A stretch of DNA of 5,460 nucleotides, taken from Chloroflexota bacterium (GTDB taxonomy: Bacteria > Chloroflexota > Ktedonobacteria > Ktedonobacterales > Ktedonobacteraceae). The DNA is taken from positions 1-5,460 of the forward strand of contig VBHI01000239.1 of NCBI GenBank assembly GCA_005881495.1, written 5' to 3'. Below, one piece after another: positions 1-4,619 of the stretch. The position numbers and the translations under genes are program-made. The first letter of the stretch is position 1, and each line of letters opens with the position of its first letter. The notes below the pieces were generated by a model that made no database searches, was not told the origin of the DNA, and was given only the letters and a program-made list of their open reading frames with translations.

Positions 1-2539
1 TAACATAATCCGTGGTGTAGCCCACTGTCCAATTATCACGGAAATTCTGTGTTGTGCCGGTCTTGGCGGCAGCGGGACGAACGACGCCGCGATTGCCGTT
101 ATAACAACTGGTCTGAGAGTTGGAGTAAAGTTGTAGCACGTTGCAGTCGAAAAATTCGGGGATGCGAGCGGTGTTGTCGCTTAGCACATTGGTCATCATG
201 TAGGCCAGTTGCGGGCTGACAACGCGCTTTCCAGGGTCAGACTGGCGCTCGTAGATAACTTTGTTGGTATTGCCTGAGACAACCTTGCTGATGGCATAGT
301 AGTCAACGTGTACCCCGCCATTAGCAAAGGTGCCCATGGCCGAGGTGTGATCGATAAGGCGGATGCCCAGACCGCCGAGCACCAGCGAATATCCAGGGGT
401 ACCTTCGTAGCTGGTAATGCCCATCTCTTTTGCGGTCTTCATTGCGGCAGCGATGCCGACATGGCGCAGCACGCGTACGGCTGGCATGTTAAGGGAGTTT
501 TGAAGAGCGCAGCGCAGGGTCATATGGCCGTGAAAACTCAGATCATAGTTTGTTGGCGAATAGAACGCTGGATATCCACCGAAATTATCGATAGTGGTAG
601 GCTCATCCGCGATGGCCTGTGCTGGCGACGCTCCCTGCTTGAAGGCAGTCACGTAGACGTAAGGTTTGAAGGAAGAACCGGGTTGACGGTAGCCCTGTGT
701 CGCAACGTCAAACTGCCCGTTGATGGCGTTGTTGTTGTAGTCAATGCTGCCGAGCAGGGAGATAATGGCTCCGGTGTGGTAGTCGATCAGCACCTCTGCC
801 GCGTTTGTCAGGTTGTGGGCGACGCGCAATTCGGCGATGTGCCTCTGGGCAATCTTCTGTATCTTGTCCTGCAAGTTGATGTCCAGCGTCGTGTAGACAA
901 TCATGCCGGAGCGCGATAACTGGCTGCGATCTTTGAGCTTGAATAGCTTTAGAAGCTGGTCCAGTACAAAATCGGCGAAATGCGGCGCGCGATTGACCTG
1001 ACTGGAGGCCTTCTTAAAGAAATGGGGACCTTCCGCCTCTTTGATGGCTTCGAGCGCATCCACTTTGGTGATATATTGTTGGCCCACCATCAGACCGAGC
1101 ACGCTTTTAAGGCGCTCAAGGGCGGCTTTGGGATGAAGCAGTGGATTATAGGCGGAGGGATTGCTGGGAATACCTGCAATCATGGCCGCCTGGGCGAGGT
1201 CCAGTTGCATCGCGGCGGGTTTGCCCGGTTTATCTTGCAGCCCGAAGTAGATGGTGGCTGCGGCATCAATACCATAAGCCTGGTGGCCGTAATAGATGCT
1301 GTTGAGATACATTTCCAGGATGTCGTGTTTTGTATAGAGACTGTTGATCTGGGGGGTCAGCTCGATCTCTTCGAGTTTGCGTATATATGAAGCCTGGTTG
1401 CCTACGATCAAATTCTTAATCAATTGCTGGGTGATGGTGCTGCCACCTTCTATGACCTGTCCACTGCGGAGATCGTCGAGGGCGGCACGAAGTATGCGCA
1501 GGATATCGATGCCTTGATTGGTCCAGAAGTTCTTGTCTTCGGTGGCTATGGTGGCATTTTTCAAAACGGGTGCGACCTCGTCGAGCGACACTGTTGTATG
1601 AATGCCCTGGTCGGTCATTTGCATCAAGAATACACCCTTGCTGTCGTACATCTTGAGGTTATCGAGCGGCAAGAGATCGCGCAGCGTCACTACGCTGTGC
1701 TCGTATTTATTCTGTGTCTGAGTATAGAAGCGATAGGCGACGATCGTACCAGCCGAGCCTACTGAAAGGAAGACAAGGAGCAGCACAAGGGCGATGATGC
1801 CGATGGTTGTCCAGAGGTGGCGGCGCGTACGGTATTCTGAGGCACGGGCAGCGCGCAGGTGTTTACGTGAGAGATGGCGCAATACTTTGCGCCGCCGCCA
1901 TTCCTTTTCAGCTGCTGTTTTGGGTGGCTTTGGCCTGGTTGGAAGCAGAGCGTCGACATTCCTCCCTATGACTGGTAAGCTAGCGGGAGGGGTTGCTACG
2001 CGGGTAACGGGGATGGGTTTTTCGTGTAGCGGTTGAGTGCTTTCATCACCGTTCTTGCGTTTGAGTATGTCGCGTGTCAGACCGCCGTTCCAGGGGGAGT
2101 AGAGGGCCTGGCCATCCAGGTCCTCATTCAAGGGCGACCCGGAGGAGTGAGAGGGTGACCCGGAGGAGTGAGACCCGGAGGAGGGCGACCACAAGGGATC
2201 GCCCCCACCATGGTCCGACGAGGCGTCGTTGTTGTTTTCGTGAGGGTCTGGTGTGGGTTCATTGTCATTGTTGTGGGTGGCTTCGATGATGTCGGCGTAG
2301 GTTTGTCGTTTGGTGATGCGGGCTTTGCGCATGCGCCTGCGCGCAAGGTAGGCCAGGGCTCTTTGTTGGCGGAGGGTGAGGGTGATATCTGTTGATGTGG
2401 TGGAGTCTGAGTCCGGGTTGTTATCGCCCTTTGCAGTGGAGGGTGTTTCGCTGATGTTGACAGAGTTGGACCCTGGCAGGTCTGTGGTTTCATCTGTATT
2501 TTGATTATTATTATTGGATATTGGGGGATCTGCTGGCAT
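1..2539 (-). CDS. Class A penicillin-binding protein (bifunctional peptidoglycan glycosyltransferase/transpeptidase), C-terminus cut by window edge
   Basis: This PBP1A-type enzyme polymerises lipid II into glycan strands and cross-links stem peptides on the outer face of the membrane. The frame is open for 846 residues from ATG at 2539 and runs off the left edge. Residues 1-242 are a hydrophilic Ser/Asn/Asp/Arg-rich cytoplasmic tail, and 244-269 form one transmembrane helix. The glycosyltransferase domain spans about 300-490, with catalytic Glu334 in TEDKNFW and the EGGSTITQQL motif at 364-373, followed by RKLEEIEL and EMYLNSIYYG. The transpeptidase domain starts near 575, with SSFK at 622-625 (nucleophile Ser622), SLN at 682-684 and KTGTT from 826. 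All three penicilloyl-serine transferase motifs are therefore intact. The usual His of EDxxFxxH is Asn341. The start is supported by AGAGGG, whose last G lies 8 nt before the ATG. The tail is far longer than in typical PBP1A. Identification is secure; the precise paralogue is not. Confidence 0.96.
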   Translation of the reverse strand, partial: MPADPPISNNNNQNTDETTDLPGSNSVNISETPSTAKGDNNPDSDSTTSTDITLTLRQQRALAYLARRRMRKARITKRQTYADIIEATHNNDNEPTPDPHENNNDASSDHGGGDPLWSPSSGSHSSGSPSHSSGSPLNEDLDGQALYSPWNGGLTRDILKRKNGDESTQPLHEKPIPVTRVATPPASLPVIGRNVDALLPTRPKPPKTAAEKEWRRRKVLRHLSRKHLRAARASEYRTRRHLWTTIGIIALVLLLVFLSVGSAGTIVAYRFYTQTQNKYEHSVVTLRDLLPLDNLKMYDSKGVFLMQMTDQGIHTTVSLDEVAPVLKNATIATEDKNFWTNQGIDILRILRAALDDLRSGQVIEGGSTITQQLIKNLIVGNQASYIRKLEEIELTPQINSLYTKHDILEMYLNSIYYGHQAYGIDAAATIYFGLQDKPGKPAAMQLDLAQAAMIAGIPSNPSAYNPLLHPKAALERLKSVLGLMVGQQYITKVDALEAIKEAEGPHFFKKASSQVNRAPHFADFVLDQLLKLFKLKDRSQLSRSGMIVYTTLDINLQDKIQKIAQRHIAELRVAHNLTNAAEVLIDYHTGAIISLLGSIDYNNNAINGQFDVATQGYRQPGSSFKPYVYVTAFKQGASPAQAIADEPTTIDNFGGYPAFYSPTNYDLSFHGHMTLRCALQNSLNMPAVRVLRHVGIAAAMKTAKEMGITSYEGTPGYSLVLGGLGIRLIDHTSAMGTFANGGVHVDYYAISKVVSGNTNKVIYERQSDPGKRVVSPQLAYMMTNVLSDNTARIPEFFDCNVLQLYSNSQTSCYNGNRGVVRPAAAKTGTTQNFRDNWTVGYTTDYV
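2136..2183 (-). repeat. Short tandem repeat inside the cytoplasmic tail of the penicillin-binding protein
   Basis: On the plus strand, GACCCGGAGGAGTGAG occurs exactly at 2136-2151 and 2157-2172, and a shortened copy (GACCCGGAGGAG) lies at 2172-2183. On the coding strand this gives three SSGS units (residues 120-123, 125-128 and 132-135) separated by H or P/S/H residues. The periods are 21 and 15 bases, both multiples of three, so unit gain or loss keeps the frame. The protein segment should be disordered and flexible. Confidence 0.85.
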
Positions 2540-2662
2540 TGTGGTTACCCTCTGGTTTTGGTCGCTGATTTCATATATAACATAACATATATCGCAGTGG
2601 TTACACAATATGTTTAGTGTGATGATGGGTTGATAAAAGTTTGGAGTGTGTGGAGGGTTATT
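2540..2662 (-). promoter_or_regulatory. Leader and probable promoter region of the penicillin-binding protein gene
   Basis: This is AT-rich non-coding DNA between the penicillin-binding protein start and the repeat-like element beyond it. The minus strand carries an AGAGGG ribosome binding site 8 nt before the start codon. Upstream is a run of TATG/TTAT/TATATA elements. The best pair found is TTGTGT, an 18-bp spacer and TATGTT, which is only a weak sigma70 match. The gene may have its own promoter here, or it may be read through from the regulator gene upstream. Confidence 0.3.
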
Positions 2663-2713
2663 GTACGGAGGGACGAACCCGCCCTGCGTGGGACGCGATA
2701 AATCGGGCCCCTA
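2663..2713. repeat. Imperfect palindromic GC-rich element, possibly a dispersed intergenic repeat
   Basis: A sharply GC-rich block lies between AT-rich DNA and the end of the MerR-type gene. It starts GTACGGAGGGACGAACC and ends with CGATAAATCG then GGCCCCTA. AGGGACGA near the left end is roughly complementary to TCGGGCCCCT at the right end. GGGACG occurs twice. CGATAAATCG can form a tiny hairpin (CGAT/ATCG). The right end supplies the TAG stop codon of the regulator gene. It resembles small palindromic intergenic repeats of some Chloroflexota and cyanobacteria, but copy number cannot be judged from one window. It could also act as a weak transcript-end structure; no T-run follows it. Confidence 0.35.
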
Positions 2714-3376
2714 TGCCATTATTGGTGGTTGGGGTTGTAGGGCTGCTTCGATGAGGGCGGGCAGTAATTCGTTGGTGAGGGCCTGTATCTGGCGGAGGCT
2801 TTCGGCCCAGGGGATGTCCTGGTGATCATGGGCGCCGCGAATTTCTGCGAGCTGTAGTACGCTTTCGTCTACCATGTTACGGAAGTAGAGAAAGGCGCGG
2901 ACTGCGTCGGCGACGGGTACCTGTGAGGTGCAGGTAATTGTGCCGTACTCGCGGCCAAGTTGGATGGCTTCTTGCCGTAGCTCGTCGGGTGAATCACTAT
3001 ATGTGAGAGCACGTAGGAGCAGCTCGAGGACACGCCGTCCAAGGAGGCGATAGGCTTCGCGGGCTGCCTCGTTGAAGTGCTGGTACCAGGGGAGGTCATT
3101 CAATGTGCCGTCCGTAAAGGCGAAGCGCACACGGCCAAGGACGCTCTGTACGAGTAGTTGCGCGGCGGGATTGGGCTTACGTTCGGCTTCCCTATGTAGG
3201 CGCGCCTCGATATCGGCGCGCCGGAAGCGGCGGTGCCCACCACTTGTGCGGATTGAGGGCAATTCGTTGCGGTCTGCCCAGAGCCGCACTGTTGCCGGGT
3301 GCATACCCAGCATGTCGGCGACTTGCCGCAAACTTAACCAGTCTTCCCCTGTTTGTGATGACGACATGGCAGGCAT
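2711..3376 (-). CDS. MerR/excisionase-type DNA-binding regulator with a C-terminal RsbRD-like helical domain
   Basis: This is a 221-residue cytoplasmic DNA-binding protein. Residues 13-57 form a winged helix-turn-helix of the MerR/BldC/excisionase kind (WLSLRQVADMLGMHPATVRLW, then the wing TSGGHRRFRRADIEARL). Residues 73-215 are all-helical with no enzyme motif. Features such as the paired Arg residues, LGREYG and VADAVRAFLYFRNMV recall the RsbRD N-terminal domain of stress-signalling proteins; that resemblance is from memory and is an inference. There is no Cys-rich metal-binding tail of the classic MerR type. ATG at 3376 is chosen because GGAAG lies 4 nt upstream; ATG at 3367 is a possible alternative. 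The penicillin-binding protein gene follows in the same orientation after 171 bp, so co-transcription or regulation of it is possible. The target and signal are unknown. Confidence 0.85.
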   Translation of the reverse strand: MPAMSSSQTGEDWLSLRQVADMLGMHPATVRLWADRNELPSIRTSGGHRRFRRADIEARLHREAERKPNPAAQLLVQSVLGRVRFAFTDGTLNDLPWYQHFNEAAREAYRLLGRRVLELLLRALTYSDSPDELRQEAIQLGREYGTITCTSQVPVADAVRAFLYFRNMVDESVLQLAEIRGAHDHQDIPWAESLRQIQALTNELLPALIEAALQPQPPIMA

Positions 3377-3385
3377 CTCACTTCC

Positions 3386-3414
3386 GGTTTGATCAGGGAT
3401 GGCCTGATCAAACC
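3386..3414. promoter_or_regulatory. Perfect 12-bp inverted repeat in the leader of the MerR-type regulator gene
   Basis: The arms GGTTTGATCAGG (3386-3397) and CCTGATCAAACC (3403-3414) are exact reverse complements around a 5-base GATGG spacer. Each arm contains TGATCA. The element ends where the GGAAG ribosome binding site (3381-3385) begins, and it lies downstream of the predicted promoter. It could be an operator for the regulator's own product, acting as a roadblock. It could equally be an RNA hairpin that controls access to the ribosome binding site. No T-run follows on either strand, which argues against an intrinsic terminator. Confidence 0.75.
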
Positions 3415-3456
3415 TATCACATTCATTTCTTATAGTATTGCGGATGTTTTATGAAG

Positions 3457-3485
3457 ATTTTATGAGATTCTGCGCACTCCGTCAA
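3457..3485 (-). promoter_or_regulatory. Sigma70-like promoter of the MerR-type regulator gene
   Basis: On the minus strand, TTGACG (3480-3485) is separated by exactly 17 bases from TAAAAT (3457-3462). This matches five of six -35 positions and five of six -10 positions of the housekeeping consensus. Transcription would start near 3450, giving a leader of roughly 75 bases that contains the inverted repeat at 3386-3414. It is the best promoter match in the window. Confidence 0.65.
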
Positions 3486-3592
3486 GGAACTGTGAGCCGC
3501 GATGTTTCAGCGCATTTCGGGGAGAGATGTTATCTCCACGCCTGCACAACTTGCTAACCAAACACATTCGGGAGAGGGAAGCCGAGGTAGTC

Positions 3593-3748
3593 ATGACTGT
3601 TTTTCTTCTCCTTTATATACTGATTTTAGCGAGTAAATTGCTCGATAATTTTTATGATCGGATGACAGTCAAAGCTGGTTGGACTCGGTGCTCGGTATTT
3701 TCGGCCAAAAGGGGAGTAAATTGCTCGATAATTTTTATGATTGGATGA
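3593..3748 (+). CDS. Doubtful small single-span membrane protein (51 residues)
   Basis: From ATG at 3593 an ORF of 51 residues begins with a hydrophobic stretch (TVFLLLYILILASKLL) and continues with a short polar tail. GAGG at 3584-3587 lies 5 nt before the ATG, a plausible ribosome binding site. An in-frame upstream ATG at 3527 has GGAG only 2 nt away and is less likely. Against it, both copies of the 35-bp direct repeat lie inside the ORF but are read in different frames (spacing 83), which is not what coding selection would give. No family is recognised. It may be a chance ORF in AT-rich DNA. Confidence 0.18.
   Translation: MTVFLLLYILILASKLLDNFYDRMTVKAGWTRCSVFSAKRGVNCSIIFMIG
3631..3665. 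repeat. Direct repeat copy 1 (35 bp)
   Basis: This stretch starts GAGTAAATTGCTCG and ends ATGATCGGATGA. It recurs at 3714-3748 with one change (C to T at 3659, giving ATGATTGG). The first 13 bases form a near-palindrome (GAGTAAATTGCTC, 10 of 13 positions symmetric). Position 3630 is C, so here the stem extends to CGAG/CTCG. Confidence 0.9.
3714..3748. repeat. Direct repeat copy 2 (35 bp)
   Basis: This is the second copy of the 35-bp repeat, identical to copy 1 at 34 of 35 positions and starting 83 bp after it. The intervening 48 bases are unrelated, so the pair is not a simple tandem array. A spacing of 83 bp is close to eight helical turns, which would place both copies on the same face of the DNA. 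Confidence 0.9.
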
Positions 3749-3836
3749 GGTTCAAGGGTATAGAGAGTAGGGCCTGCGGCGCGAGAGATAGTGGTTTTCA
3801 TGTGAAGCGTGCTCCCTTTTTGTGTTGGGATGCTGT

Positions 3837-3866
3837 TTGAAATTTATTATTTGGGCTAAATATATT
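3837..3866 (+). promoter_or_regulatory. Plus-strand promoter-like sequence facing into the thioesterase gene
   Basis: TTGAAA (3837-3842), an 18-base spacer and TATATT (3861-3866) resemble a sigma70 promoter. A purine-rich AGGGGAAGGGGG follows just before an ATG at 3896. The ORF from that ATG runs antisense through the thioesterase and looks non-biological, so any transcript would be antisense or untranslated. The match may be chance in AT-rich sequence. Confidence 0.25.
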
Positions 3867-3925
3867 ATACATGATAGGGGAAGGGGGATTCGCAAATGTC
3901 CTCAAAAGCAGAAATGAAGATCGCG

Positions 3926-4471
3926 TCATTCTTCTGCCCGCGTCAATTCCTCATCGGCCTTCTGCCGATGCATACGACGAAGACGCGCCCGTTCTATAAT
4001 TGCTTTCTCTTCATCGTCAGCAGGCACAAGGGGAGGAACCGGCGTTGGTTTACCATTCTCATCCAGTGCTACATAGACCACGTAGCTGCTGGCAATTTGA
4101 CGGACTTCGCCGGTGATCACGTCCTCCGCCATGACCTCTACGCCCACTTCCATACTGGTGCGGCCTACGTAGTTCATCTCACAATGGATCGTCACCACGT
4201 CGCGGATATATGCAGGGGCCAGAAAATTAAATGTCTCTACTCTGGCCGTGACCACATCAGGATTCTGGCTGTGCTTGAAGGCGACAATGGAAGCAGCCTC
4301 ATCCACCATACGCATAATGACGCCACCATGCACATTCCCATGTGCATTCGCATCTATCAATTCCATGAGCCTCCTGCTGGTACTCCGTGAAGAGGCTATA
4401 CTGCGTCCCTGTGCCAAATCTATTTTAGGAAGATCCTGGTGTCTCTTTGCTATTTTCTCGAATGGGTTCAT
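3926..4471 (-). CDS. Hotdog-fold acyl-CoA thioesterase (YciA/BACH type)
   Basis: This cytoplasmic enzyme is predicted to hydrolyse acyl-CoA thioesters to free fatty acid and CoA. The 181-residue protein has one hotdog domain at about 25-150. The active-site loop and helix read NAHGNVHGGVIMRMVDEA (42-59). Asp57 in that helix is the expected catalytic acid by comparison with YciA-type enzymes. Later family signatures are TARVETFNFLAP, NYVGRTSMEVGVEV, TGE and YVVYVALDENGKPTPVPPL. The last 30 residues are a highly charged predicted helix. Length and domain content fit single-domain bacterial enzymes, which assemble as hexamers or similar oligomers. The start is strongly supported by AAGGAGG 5 nt before ATG at 4471. 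The gene is divergent from an AraC-type regulator. Substrate chain length cannot be read from the sequence. Confidence 0.93.
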   Translation of the reverse strand: MNPFEKIAKRHQDLPKIDLAQGRSIASSRSTSRRLMELIDANAHGNVHGGVIMRMVDEAASIVAFKHSQNPDVVTARVETFNFLAPAYIRDVVTIHCEMNYVGRTSMEVGVEVMAEDVITGEVRQIASSYVVYVALDENGKPTPVPPLVPADDEEKAIIERARLRRMHRQKADEELTRAEE

Positions 4472-4476
4472 AGTTT

Positions 4477-4483
4477 CCTCCTT
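4477..4483 (-). promoter_or_regulatory. Strong ribosome binding site of the thioesterase gene
   Basis: The minus strand reads AAGGAGG followed by AAACT and then ATG. This is a full-length anti-16S match with 5-nt spacing, and it fixes the start codon at 4471. It is the strongest ribosome binding site in the window. Confidence 0.85.
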
Positions 4484-4507
4484 AGTAGGATGTAGGAGTG
4501 GGTCGTG

Positions 4508-4525
4508 TATGTTAATATTAGCATA
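4508..4525. promoter_or_regulatory. 18-bp near-perfect palindrome in the divergent spacer, operator candidate
   Basis: TATGTTAATATTAGCATA is symmetric at 16 of 18 positions; the one mismatched pair is a T/G. It overlaps the best -10 candidate of the thioesterase promoter, where a bound dimer could block RNA polymerase. The symmetry suits a dimeric repressor more than a classic AraC-type protein, which usually binds direct repeats, so the binding protein is uncertain. Confidence 0.5.
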
Positions 4526-4548
4526 TCGGCATAAATCCAGCCCTGCAA
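4520..4548 (-). promoter_or_regulatory. Tentative promoter of the thioesterase gene
   Basis: On the minus strand TTGCAG (4543-4548), a 17-base spacer and TATGCT (4520-4525) form the best pair found upstream of the gene. The -35 matches only three of six consensus positions and the -10 four of six, so this would be a weak promoter that may need an activator. The -10 lies inside the 18-bp near-palindrome, and the -35 overlaps the left arm of the stem-loop at 4538-4583. Confidence 0.3.
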
Positions 4549-4583
4549 CGCTACTGCGTAGCTACGTCCCGTCAGCAGGGCTG
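4538..4583. promoter_or_regulatory. Nested stem-loop upstream of the AraC-type gene
   Basis: The outer arms CAGCCCTGC (4538-4546) and GCAGGGCTG (4575-4583) are exact reverse complements 28 bases apart. Inside is a second perfect hairpin, GCTAC-TGC-GTAGC (4550-4562), overlapping a 10-bp palindrome CGTAGCTACG (4557-4566). AAGGAG follows at 4585-4590. It may fold in the leader RNA of either divergent gene or act as a DNA operator. No T-run follows it on the plus strand, so it does not look like a terminator. Confidence 0.5.
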
Positions 4584-4619
4584 TAAGGAGAAGGGAGAGA
4601 GATAGCTGAAACTATAACC

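Larger units (their letters stand above)
3415..3925. other. Gene-poor intergenic region of about 510 bases
   Basis: No confident gene lies between the regulator and the thioesterase. Contents seen are the minus-strand promoter at 3457-3485, a bulged GGAGAGAT/ATCTCC hairpin near 3520-3537, a perfect 10-bp palindrome AGTCATGACT at 3589-3598, a 35-bp direct repeat, a doubtful small ORF at 3593-3748, and a plus-strand promoter-like sequence at 3837-3866. Composition is more AT-rich than in the flanking genes. No tRNA or clear terminator hairpin with a T-run was recognised. Confidence 0.6.

Noticed and set aside
308..1765. Three plus-strand ORFs of 113-203 codons over the left part
   Set aside because: They lie antisense to a continuous minus-strand frame carrying all penicillin-binding protein motifs, and their translations show no domain logic.
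1759..2493. Minus-strand and plus-strand ORFs in other frames of the penicillin-binding protein N-terminus
   Set aside because: The frame starting at 2539 is uninterrupted through this stretch, so these are by-products of low-complexity coding DNA.
3072..3435. Plus-strand ORFs across the MerR-type gene
   Set aside because: They are antisense to a clear helix-turn-helix protein and are Arg/Ser/Cys-rich, typical of shadow frames.
3589..3605. AGTCATGACT followed by GTTTTTCTT as an intrinsic terminator
   Set aside because: The palindrome has no loop and is not GC-rich, and no plus-strand gene ends just before it.
3631..3748. CRISPR array
   Set aside because: There are only two copies with one 48-base spacer, an AT-rich repeat and no cas genes in the window.
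3896..4390. 164-codon plus-strand ORF with a purine-rich stretch upstream
   Set aside because: It is fully antisense to the thioesterase, whose family motifs are unmistakable. Its own translation is rich in His/Cys without a recognisable pattern.
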